Assembly (NCBI GenBank): GCA_050730835.1
Contig: JBOHNS010000031.1
Coordinates: 1-34,727 of the forward strand
Direction of reading: 5' to 3'
Source of the DNA: JBOHNS01 sp050730835
GTDB taxonomy: Bacteria; Patescibacteriota; Saccharimonadia; Saccharimonadales; UBA4665
Length of the DNA stretch: 34,727 bases
Positions 8,714 to 15,346 of the stretch are shown in pieces. The notes under the pieces were generated by a model that made no database searches, had not been told where the DNA came from, and saw only the letters and a program-made list of their open reading frames with translations. The translations under genes and the position numbers were made by a program. How positions within the stretch are numbered: position 1 is the first letter of the stretch; each line of letters opens with the position of its first letter.

Positions 8714-8742
8714 TTGACAAAGTTAGCTAAGTTAGCTAAGAT
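8714..8742 (+). promoter_or_regulatory. vapBC-1 promoter with a 9-bp direct-repeat operator
   Basis: TTGACA (8714-8719), a 17-nt spacer and TAAGAT (8737-8742), with the ATG 6 nt later at 8749, so the mRNA is predicted to be leaderless. The spacer is made almost wholly of two AGTTAGCTA copies (8721-8729, 8730-8738), a likely binding site for the antitoxin or toxin-antitoxin complex. Confidence 0.65.
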
Positions 8743-8748
8743 TTAACT

Positions 8749-9012
8749 ATGAAAACCGTTACGATTCACGACGCCAAAACTAATTTGAGCAAATATATTG
8801 CGGCGGCTAAGAAAGGCGAGAAGATTTATATCGGCAGCTTTGGCAAGCCGGAGGTTATGTTGAATTTGGTTACCAAACCAAAAGCCTCGGCTTCAAAAAA
8901 GCGTGATTTTAGCAAGTTGCAAGCTAATATTTGGGCGGCTCCGGACGCTTTTAGCGAAGCCACAGACAAAGAAATTGCCGAGCTGCTAACCAAGGACGAC
9001 TTGAATTATTAA
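8749..9012 (+). CDS. Phd/YefM-type antitoxin
   Basis: The 87-residue protein begins MKTVTIHDAKTNLSKYI...KKGEKIYIGSFGKPEVML, the N-terminal dimer/DNA-binding fold of Phd/YefM antitoxins (the AKTNLS helix, the GEKIYI strand and the GKP turn). The C-terminal ~40 residues (AAPDAFSEATDKEIAELL) would be the toxin-binding tail. Its stop TAA overlaps the toxin's ATG by one base (TAATG at 9010-9014), typical of coupled toxin-antitoxin pairs. It should repress its own promoter through the direct repeats at 8721-8738. Confidence 0.85.
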   Translation: MKTVTIHDAKTNLSKYIAAAKKGEKIYIGSFGKPEVMLNLVTKPKASASKKRDFSKLQANIWAAPDAFSEATDKEIAELLTKDDLNY

Positions 9013-9407
9013 TGCCGCCAATTTTGCTTGATACCCATGTCGTAATTTGGCTTTATAAAAATCACAACCGGATTGGTAAAAACGCTATTGTCTCGCTTGA
9101 ATCTACCAGCCAGCAATTGGCCGTCAGCTACATTTCAATTATGGAAATGGCCATCAAAAACGCCACAGGCAAACTGAATTATGACGATAAATTGTGGGAC
9201 GATTTGGCCGGGCAAGGCATAGCTGTCATTCAGCCAAACCGTCTAACTGTCAATAAATACCAAATTTTCTCGCCCGAAAATAAAGATCCGTTTGATAATT
9301 TGCTAATCGCTACAGCACTGGAAAACGGCTACAGTTTTATGACAGCTGACCGCAAAATTTTGAGCATAAAAACCCGCGGACTAAAATTAATCGACGGCAC
9401 CAAATAA
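9012..9407 (+). CDS. PIN-domain toxin (VapC-like ribonuclease)
   Basis: The 131-residue PIN domain is of the DTHxxxW subclass usually paired with Phd-type antitoxins. Acidic metal-binding residues are visible: DTHVVIW at the start, the Glu in ISIMEMAI, the Asp pair in DPFDNLLIA, and the Asp in MTADRKI. It is inferred to cut tRNA or rRNA in the cytoplasm. It is translated through a one-base overlap with the antitoxin. The last 12 codons (from 9372) reappear as a degraded copy at 10100-10135. Confidence 0.88.
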   Translation: MPPILLDTHVVIWLYKNHNRIGKNAIVSLESTSQQLAVSYISIMEMAIKNATGKLNYDDKLWDDLAGQGIAVIQPNRLTVNKYQIFSPENKDPFDNLLIATALENGYSFMTADRKILSIKTRGLKLIDGTK

Positions 9408-9411
9408 AGTA

Positions 9412-9439
9412 TTGACTATAAGTAATACTTCTATATAAT
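9412..9439 (+). promoter_or_regulatory. vapBC-2 promoter
   Basis: TTGACT (9412-9417), a 16-nt spacer and a perfect TATAAT (9434-9439), starting 5 nt after the first toxin's stop codon. The -10 box overlaps the first in-frame ATG (9438), so that codon would not be in the transcript. The second ATG (9447), 7 nt after the box, is the likely start of a leaderless mRNA. Confidence 0.7.
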
Positions 9440-9446
9440 GAGTAAT

Positions 9447-9686
9447 ATGACTTATATCAATAGTATTACATCCAAAGGTCAAGTAACACTGCCAAAGGAA
9501 TTTCGCGACAAGCTGGGGCTGGACAAGCCAGGAAAGGCGCGAATCAGCCTGAACGACAGGGGCGAAGTAGTGATAGACAAGCCGCCGACATTAGCCGACA
9601 CGCGTAAACTGCTGGCGCGTCCGGCGGGCAGCGAGCCGCTTAGTAAACGCGAAGCGGCCATATTAGCGCAGATTTCCGAAAAATGA
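9447..9686 (+). CDS. AbrB/SpoVT-type antitoxin (VapB-like)
   Basis: The 79-residue protein begins MTYINSITSKGQVTLPKEFRDKLGL, the swapped-hairpin AbrB DNA-binding fold (SKGQVTLPKEFR and so on). A C-terminal part (SEPLSKREAAILAQISEK) would wrap the toxin. ATG 9438 would add three residues but lies inside the -10 box, so 9447 is preferred. The stop overlaps the toxin start as ATGA (9683-9686). It is likely autoregulatory. Confidence 0.88.
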   Translation: MTYINSITSKGQVTLPKEFRDKLGLDKPGKARISLNDRGEVVIDKPPTLADTRKLLARPAGSEPLSKREAAILAQISEK

Positions 9687-10066
9687 CGCTAGTCGACACA
9701 AACATTATTCTAAGCTGGCTTCTAGTCGACGACGCGAAGTACGCGTCGCTAGCGGAACAGCTCGTCAACGACGCTGGCGAGAGTGAGTTGATTATTACAG
9801 ATGTTATTTTGGCTGAAGTCTTCTACGTGATGCGAGGGAAGGCGTATAGTCGCGGACAAATCGTAAGCGTGATCAACGCGCTAGCCGCGCAACCAGCCTT
9901 CCGGTTCGAGGCGTCAATCGCCGTTATAAAACGGCTGGCCGCGTTAATCTCTAGCACCAAACTGGATTTTGCCGATTGCTATTTATTAGCCCGCGCCGTC
10001 CAGGCCAAACAGCCGTTGTACAGCTTCGACGCCGCCTTAAACAAGATTTACCAAAGCCTAACCTAA
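9683..10066 (+). CDS. PIN-domain toxin (VapC-like), second pair
   Basis: The 127-residue PIN domain begins LVDTNIILSWLL. Acidic residues sit in VDTN, ILAEVFYVM, DFADCYLLA and LYSFDAALNK, the standard PIN quartet. It is coupled to the AbrB-type antitoxin by a 4-nt ATGA overlap. This family differs from the first pair (DTN rather than DTH class), so the two modules are independent acquisitions rather than a duplication. Confidence 0.88.
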   Translation: MTLVDTNIILSWLLVDDAKYASLAEQLVNDAGESELIITDVILAEVFYVMRGKAYSRGQIVSVINALAAQPAFRFEASIAVIKRLAALISSTKLDFADCYLLARAVQAKQPLYSFDAALNKIYQSLT

Positions 10067-10099
10067 AGCCCATCGCCCGCAAAAACTTAAACATGTAAG

Positions 10100-10135
10100 A
10101 CCCGCGGACTAAAACTAATCGACGTCACCAAGTAA
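10100..10135 (+). pseudogene. Remnant: last 12 codons of a third PIN toxin gene
   Basis: These 36 nt match the 3' end of the first toxin gene (9372-9407) at 33 of 36 positions, including the stop. They read TRGLKLIDVTK-stop against TRGLKLIDGTK-stop. Two of the three changes are silent, so this is the tail of a once-coding sister gene. No start or body precedes it, only the end of the second toxin. Confidence 0.75.
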
Positions 10136-10140
10136 TTTCA

Positions 10141-10182
10141 AACCGCTTGCTACTTGCTACTTGCTACTAGATAATAATTATC
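10141..10182 (+). promoter_or_regulatory. dnaG promoter within a dispersed 42-bp repeat (copy 1)
   Basis: TTGCTA (10147-10152), a 17-nt spacer and GATAAT (10170-10175), with the dnaG ATG 7 nt later. The -35 hexamer belongs to a three-fold CTTGCTA heptamer repeat. The whole 42 bp, up to and including the first ATGGAT of the gene, recurs in front of the minus-strand gene at 24383-24619 (36 of 42 identical). A leaderless dnaG mRNA is predicted. Confidence 0.7.
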
Positions 10183-11952
10183 ATGGATGCGGTTGATGAG
10201 GTTAAGCAGCGGCTTAATATTGAAGATGTGATTGGGGAATATGTCGAGCTGAAGCGGGCTGGGCGGAATTTCAAGGGTTTGAGTCCGTTTGCGGCCGAGA
10301 AGACGGCTAGTTTTATGGTTAGTCCGGAAAAGCAGATTTGGCATGATTTTAGCTCTGGCAAGGGCGGCAATATGTTTAGTTTTGTCATGGAAATGGAAGG
10401 TTTGGATTTCCGGCAGACTTTGGAACTTTTGGCGCGCAAGGCTGGGGTGGATTTGGAGCAGTACCGCGGCGCTCAAAGTGGTGGGAATGCTAAGCGCAAA
10501 GAGGGTTTGCATGAGGCGTTGGAAGCGGCGGCGCATTTTTATCAGGTGCAATTTTCTAAGAATCAAATGGCGCTTGAATACATTTTTAAAAAGCGCAAAT
10601 TTACGAAGGAAATCGCGCTGGAATTCCGGATTGGCTACGCGCCGAGCAGCGGCTCGGCATTGATAAATTATTTGAAGACTAAAAATTTTACGGAAGATGA
10701 AATTCAAGGCGCCGGTTTGAGCGCGCGGGCTTACCGCGGCGGAATTCAGGACATGTTCCGCGGGCGGATTGTTTTACCATTGCAGGACGCGCAAGGGCAG
10801 GTGATTGGCTTTACAGCGCGACTGCTAATTGATGATAAAAACGCACCGAAATATATCAATACGCCCCGTACTATTTTGTACGATAAAAGCCGGCATGTAT
10901 ATGGTTTGCATCTAGCAAAAGAATCAATTCGCAAAACTAAATTTGTGGTTTTGGTTGAGGGAAATATGGATGTAATTGCCAGCCAGCAGGCTGGTGCGCG
11001 GTCGTGTGTGGCCACAGCTGGCACGGGGCTGACGGAGCAGCATTTGAAGGCTTTGAGCCGGTTTACTGGCGACATTCGGCTGTGTTTTGACGCCGACCAA
11101 GCGGGACTAAACGCTACCGAGCGGGCGATTCCGATTGCGGCGAAAGTGGGCGCGTCGCTCAGTATTATCAAAATTCCTAGCGGCAAAGATCCGGATGAAC
11201 TTATTAAGCAAGATCCGGAAGCTTGGCAAAAAGTTATTCTTAAGCCTCAATATGCGCTGGATTGGCTGATGGAACGCTACATTGATTTGCTTGATATTTC
11301 CACAGCTCTAGGCAAAAAGCGTTATAGCGACGTGATTTTGAATGTTGTTAAGGGGCTGAAAGATCCGGTGGAGCAGGAGCATTATTTGGGTAAACTTAGC
11401 GACGCGATCGGCGTTAGCAAAGAAGCGCTTAGCGACAAATTAAAGGGCCAAGCTACGCCGCGGCCTAGCCTGAAACGGAACAAACTCGCGGCGCCGCAAG
11501 CCCCGACGCTAAGCCAAAAACAAATTATCGAACTAGAAAAAATCCAGGATAGGTTTTTGTCGCTCACGTTGTTGCAGCCCAAGCTGCGGGATTTTTTGGG
11601 GCTGATTCGCGCCGATATGCTAATAAATAGTGGTGGGCGGCAGCTGCTGGATTTCTTAAGACTAAATCCGGACTTCGCGGGCGACGCGACGGCTACTTCG
11701 GCATTGCGGGGGGTTGAAGATTATGTTAAAATCTTAATATTGCAATACGAAGAGCTGTATTCCGGCGTGGAACTTATCGAACTGCGCTACGAAACGGCGC
11801 GCTTGCAGGCTCGACTGATCGAGCATTATGTCAAAACCATAAAAACCGCAATTGCCGGTCGTTTGCAAACGGCCGACGACAATGAAACCAAAACCGCCTT
11901 GGCCGAAGCCAAGGAATTAGACAGTTTATTAAAGCAAGTTAAGGAGGCTTAA
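10183..11952 (+). CDS. dnaG: DNA primase without zinc-finger cysteines
   Basis: The primase makes RNA primers for the replisome. The 589-residue protein has the normal order: an N-terminal zinc-binding-type domain (1-95), the RNA polymerase core (about 130-330) with Toprim motifs (VVLVEGNMDVIA and the acidic CFDADQAG), and a C-terminal helicase-binding region. The N-terminal domain keeps its shape (EDVIGEYVELKRAGRNFKGLSPF, EKTASFMVSPEKQIWHDFSSGKGGN). However, the Cys and His residues that hold zinc in typical DnaG (CPFH, and CFGC in the second half) are replaced (SPFA, DFSS), so no zinc can be held there. It is first in an operon with rpoD, 8 nt apart. ATG 10183 follows the -10 box by 7 nt. 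Confidence 0.96.
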   Translation: MDAVDEVKQRLNIEDVIGEYVELKRAGRNFKGLSPFAAEKTASFMVSPEKQIWHDFSSGKGGNMFSFVMEMEGLDFRQTLELLARKAGVDLEQYRGAQSGGNAKRKEGLHEALEAAAHFYQVQFSKNQMALEYIFKKRKFTKEIALEFRIGYAPSSGSALINYLKTKNFTEDEIQGAGLSARAYRGGIQDMFRGRIVLPLQDAQGQVIGFTARLLIDDKNAPKYINTPRTILYDKSRHVYGLHLAKESIRKTKFVVLVEGNMDVIASQQAGARSCVATAGTGLTEQHLKALSRFTGDIRLCFDADQAGLNATERAIPIAAKVGASLSIIKIPSGKDPDELIKQDPEAWQKVILKPQYALDWLMERYIDLLDISTALGKKRYSDVILNVVKGLKDPVEQEHYLGKLSDAIGVSKEALSDKLKGQATPRPSLKRNKLAAPQAPTLSQKQIIELEKIQDRFLSLTLLQPKLRDFLGLIRADMLINSGGRQLLDFLRLNPDFAGDATATSALRGVEDYVKILILQYEELYSGVELIELRYETARLQARLIEHYVKTIKTAIAGRLQTADDNETKTALAEAKELDSLLKQVKEA

Positions 11953-11960
11953 GACAATTT

Positions 11961-13079
11961 ATGGCTAAAAATAAATTTACTCCAGATGAACCCGCTGAGG
12001 CGCTTGAGCCGGAAGCACTAAAACAAAAACTTGTCGCCCGCGCCAAAAAGGATGGGCAAATTGATCAACAATATATCATAGATGCTATACCTGACAAGCC
12101 GGAAAACGCTGAGTTGCTTGATGCGCTGTACACAGAATTGGCGGATGCCAACGTGGACGTGACGACTAGCGATGACCCGACTAGCGACGAATGGGTTGCT
12201 GAAGAGCCCGAGGAAGTTTTGCTCGATAACAAAAATTATTTGGATGATATTTCGGACGATTCGGTGCGGCTGTATTTGCGCGAAATTGGGCAGATTCCGC
12301 TGCTTTCGGCTGAAGAAGAACTAAATCTGGCCAACCGCGTAGTGGCCGGCGAAAAGGGCGCCAAAGACAAAATGGCCGAGGCCAATATGCGTCTGGTGGT
12401 ATCGATCGCCAAACGCTATGTTGGTCGCGGCTTGGATTTATTGGACCTCGTGCAAGAAGGCAACACCGGCTTGCTGCGCGCCGTCGAAAAATTTGATCCG
12501 GACAAAGGCTTTAAATTTTCGACCTATGCTACCTGGTGGATTCGCCAAGCCATAACCCGCGCCATTGCCGACCAGGCGCGCACCATTCGCATCCCAGTAC
12601 ACATGGTCGAAACCATCAATAAACTTTTGCGCACTCAGCGCCGCATGACGCAAGAAATGAACCGCGAACCGACCTACGAAGAAATCGGCAAAGAAATGGA
12701 AATCGACGTCGAAAAAGTCGAACACATCATGAAAATCAAGCAAGATATTTCCAGCCTGGACGCCAATATTCGCGACGACGAAGAAGAATCAGTGCTAGCC
12801 GATTTCATCGAAGACGAAGACAGCGTCACACCGGAAGAATCGGCCACCGGCCAGCTGCTCAAAGAACAAACCAAAACCATGCTCGGCGCACTATCCGACC
12901 GCGAGCAAAAAATTCTGCGTTTGCGTTTCGGGCTGGAAGATGGCAAGCAGCACACACTAGAAGAAGTCGGCCAGGAATTCGCCGTAACCCGCGAGCGCAT
13001 CCGCCAAATCGAAGCCAAAGCCCTAGCCAAACTTCGCAAACACAAAGACGCCCGTAAACTCCACGATTACATCAAGTAA
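11961..13079 (+). CDS. rpoD: Primary RNA polymerase sigma factor (RpoD/SigA)
   Basis: This sigma factor directs RNA polymerase to housekeeping promoters. The 372 residues are compact and lack the large non-conserved region of E. coli. Region 1.2 starts at DDSVRLYLREIGQIPLLS. Regions 2.1-2.4 are textbook (NMRLVVSIAKRY, GFKFSTYATWWIRQAI). Region 3 is ARTIRIPVHMVETINKL. Region 4.2 is the helix-turn-helix TLEEVGQEFAVTRERIRQIEAKALAKLR. It is the second gene of the dnaG operon, as in the classical macromolecular-synthesis operon but without rpsU. A strong AAGGAGG (11941-11947) inside the end of dnaG serves its ATG. Its 3' end overlaps the convergent kinase gene by 8 nt. Confidence 0.97.
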   Translation: MAKNKFTPDEPAEALEPEALKQKLVARAKKDGQIDQQYIIDAIPDKPENAELLDALYTELADANVDVTTSDDPTSDEWVAEEPEEVLLDNKNYLDDISDDSVRLYLREIGQIPLLSAEEELNLANRVVAGEKGAKDKMAEANMRLVVSIAKRYVGRGLDLLDLVQEGNTGLLRAVEKFDPDKGFKFSTYATWWIRQAITRAIADQARTIRIPVHMVETINKLLRTQRRMTQEMNREPTYEEIGKEMEIDVEKVEHIMKIKQDISSLDANIRDDEEESVLADFIEDEDSVTPEESATGQLLKEQTKTMLGALSDREQKILRLRFGLEDGKQHTLEEVGQEFAVTRERIRQIEAKALAKLRKHKDARKLHDYIK

Positions 13080-13641
13080 GGCTGATTTCTTTGAGAATGG
13101 AATTAAGTTTGGCGAGCATTTGCTCGGGCGAGCCAACATTTACGATTGTGTAGTCGGCGTAGGCGATCGGGCCGCCTTTTTCGATGTTTTCGATTTCGGC
13201 TACTTCGCGTTTTATTAGCTCATCTATAGTATATTTGCGGTGGCCGTCTTGGCGGTCCAGGACTCGTTGTCGGCGCAATTTTTTTGGTGCGGCCAGCGCA
13301 ATAACAATTAAATTTTCGCCGAAAGTTTGCTCTAAATATTTGTATTCACTCCAACTATACAGGCCGTCAAAAATTATGACGTGCTGGCCATTACTGGCGA
13401 ATTTTTCAGCTTTTCGCGCAGCCTGTTTGGCTAACACATCCAAACCTTCTTGTTTGCGCATGTCTTCGCGGACGAATATCTCATCTTTGACGTTATTTAG
13501 TCCACGCCGCTTGACCTCGTCATAAACCATATTGCCAAAATGCACCACCGGCCAGCCATATTTTTCGGATAAATAATTGGCGCAAGTATCTTTGCCAGTG
13601 CCCGGCATGCCAACGAAGGCGATGATTTTTAGATTATTCAT
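13072..13641 (-). CDS. P-loop nucleoside/dephospho-CoA kinase-like protein
   Basis: The 189-residue P-loop protein has a Walker A motif, GMPGTGKDT (residues 11-19). A DGLYSWSEYKYLEQTF segment takes the place of the substrate lid, with Arg-rich KKLRRQRVLDRQD (LID-type) and a C-terminal ADYTIVNVGS. Its order and spacing resemble the archaeal UPF0200 and dephospho-CoA-kinase-like group of small-molecule kinases. The substrate cannot be told from sequence. It is convergent with rpoD, the two stop codons lying within 8 overlapping nt. No strong ribosome site is visible before the ATG. Confidence 0.8.
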   Translation of the reverse strand: MNNLKIIAFVGMPGTGKDTCANYLSEKYGWPVVHFGNMVYDEVKRRGLNNVKDEIFVREDMRKQEGLDVLAKQAARKAEKFASNGQHVIIFDGLYSWSEYKYLEQTFGENLIVIALAAPKKLRRQRVLDRQDGHRKYTIDELIKREVAEIENIEKGGPIAYADYTIVNVGSPEQMLAKLNSILKEISLT

Positions 13642-13694
13642 TAAGCATTATTGTACTAAAAATTTGCGGCTGACAGTAATCGACATTTTTGGTT

Positions 13695-13723
13695 TTGGAT
13701 AAATGGATTTTTAGCGGCATAAT
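13695..13723 (+). promoter_or_regulatory. Promoter of the laccase-domain gene
   Basis: TTGGAT (13695-13700), a 17-nt spacer and CATAAT (13718-13723), with the ATG 8 nt later at 13732 and no Shine-Dalgarno. This is another predicted leaderless start. Confidence 0.5.
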
Positions 13724-13731
13724 ATTATTCA

Positions 13732-14511
13732 ATGGTAGAAGTAACTTTTGCAGAGTCGTTTATAAAAGTTGAGGATGATTTAGTTTGCGGGATTTTTGGC
13801 AATCAAGCTTTAGGCAATGTCGACCCTCGTTTTGGTTCGGCCGAGGATGTTGCGGCGAACAGGCTTAAGGCGCTTGCGGCGCTGCTTGGCGAGCAGGCAG
13901 CGGCAAGTTCGGCGAACTCGTGTTTGTCGGTGATGAAGCCGGCCGGCAAACAAGGTTTTGTAGACTTAAGCGAAATTGCAGACCTGGCGCACATTCCGCC
14001 AACGGATGGTCTAATTACCACTAATCCAAATATCTGCTTGAGCGGCAATCCGGCTGATTGCGCCATGCTGGCGATTTACGGGTTTGGCGCGCATCGTCGT
14101 CCGGTGCTGGGGCTGATTCATGTTGGCCGCAGAATTGCCAGCGAAGGCGGACATCGCAAAGCATTAGCCTATTTGGCAGATCGCCACGGTCTGGAGCCGC
14201 AAAACGCGCACCTCATCGTTTCGCCCGCCATCCACGGCGCGTCCTATAAATTGCACCATTTAAGCCAACCATATACAACCGATCCATCCTGGGCTAAATA
14301 CGTTTATCAAGATGATGACGACTTGTGGCACGTCGATTTTCACACCAAAATAATCGACGAATTACAAAATGCGGGAGTTCCGATGGAGCAAACCTACGTT
14401 AGCCCGGACGACACTGGCAGCGGCGATAAATACTTTTCGCATTGCCAGTTTAGGCAGAATAAGCAACCAATCGCTGGCCGCAACGCGGTCATCTTCCGCT
14501 TGCAAAATTAG
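13732..14511 (+). CDS. Laccase-domain (YfiH/PgeF-like) protein
   Basis: The 259 residues fit the Cu-oxidase_4/YfiH family, whose members act on purine nucleosides or on misincorporated muropeptides. The core motifs are recognisable. NPADCAMLAIYG corresponds to the TADC cysteine and VLGLIHVGRR to the HAGWRG histidine. The end, YVSPDDTGSGDKYFSHCQFRQN...GRNAVIFRL, matches the C-x-FFSHR...GR end of the family. The first metal-site histidine, normally in a QVHG motif before this, is not seen: the equivalent stretch reads VMKPAGKQGF. The enzyme may be altered or inactive, or the site may have moved. It stands alone behind its own promoter. Confidence 0.75.
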   Translation: MVEVTFAESFIKVEDDLVCGIFGNQALGNVDPRFGSAEDVAANRLKALAALLGEQAAASSANSCLSVMKPAGKQGFVDLSEIADLAHIPPTDGLITTNPNICLSGNPADCAMLAIYGFGAHRRPVLGLIHVGRRIASEGGHRKALAYLADRHGLEPQNAHLIVSPAIHGASYKLHHLSQPYTTDPSWAKYVYQDDDDLWHVDFHTKIIDELQNAGVPMEQTYVSPDDTGSGDKYFSHCQFRQNKQPIAGRNAVIFRLQN

Positions 14512-14579
14512 CATGTTTGACAAATGTTTAATATTGCTTTAATATTTAACTTTATTAGATTCGGAGATTTGGAGTAAAA

Positions 14580-15299
14580 ATGAGTGAAGAAGTGCGGCTA
14601 GTGCTGAGTCCAGATCAATTGCGGGCTGCTGAGTGGCGCCAGTTGTAAGAAGTTGGCGTGCGGGCGTGTGCGGCGGCTTTTGTTGATGGTTTTGATCCGG
14701 AGAAGTACATGGGTCGGGACGATTTTGAGCGGTTTTTGGTGTCACATTTGGATCCAAACGTTGAAGTCTCGCAAGTGCCTGGCGATGGCAAGCGGTTTAG
14801 TGCCAATCAGGGGAATTTCATCACCCGCGCCTGGCAATTGCCTATGACGCCGGCAAGGCGATTGGCTGGGCTTATAGCGCGCACAATGTGTCTGGCGGCG
14901 GTGCGCCCGGACGAGCCGCACAACGAATCGCCGGAAGCTCGTCGGCTGCGGCTTGGAAAACGATTAAGCGGCGTAAGCCCTGCTAGCGAAGGCCGACTTA
15001 GAAATAGAAATTACCTGCATTTTAGAGAAATTTATACTGACGCGACTCGGCAGGGCCAGGGCGTGGCGCGCCGACTTGGCAAGCGCCTAGTCAGAAACGC
15101 TCCGCTGCAACCAGTCACGGCCTATTTTCGACCAGATATTTACAGACCAGAATTAGGCTCCTATTTGCAAAACAAGCTAGAAGCGCTCGGTTTTGCCCAA
15201 ACCGGCGAAGTCGAGCAAGAATTATACGCAGGCAGTCAACCAACCAAAATGCTGGGCATGCAAGCGCCAAGCGCCTTTGCTGTCTGGCGCCAGTTGTAG
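14580..15299 (+). pseudogene. GNAT-family acetyltransferase interrupted by one nonsense codon
   Basis: A well-formed start (GGAG at 14571-14574, ATG 14580) opens a frame reading MSEEVRLVLSPDQLRAAEWRQL, then TAA (14646-14648), then continues open to 15299. Replacing TAA with a Tyr codon gives a smooth helix (EWRQLYEVGVRACAAAF), so a TAY to TAA mutation is the simplest explanation. The C-terminal half has the GNAT acetyl-CoA loop (EIYTDATRQGQGVARRLGKRL) and the closing LEALGFAQTGEVEQELY. A shorter frame could start at GTG 14658, but only weak AAGAAG precedes it. A 14-bp sequence TGGCGCCAGTTGTA ends both the first fragment (14634-14647) and the whole gene (15285-15298). Confidence 0.7.
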
Positions 15300-15346
15300 C
15301 TGTTGATCGCATCAACCTCGGCTTTAAGTTTTAAAAGATAAGATTT

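Noticed and set aside
14646..14648. Recoded stop codon (alternative genetic code)
   Set aside because: The codon is TAA, which ends many intact genes here, and TGA also acts as a normal stop, so no code change is supported.
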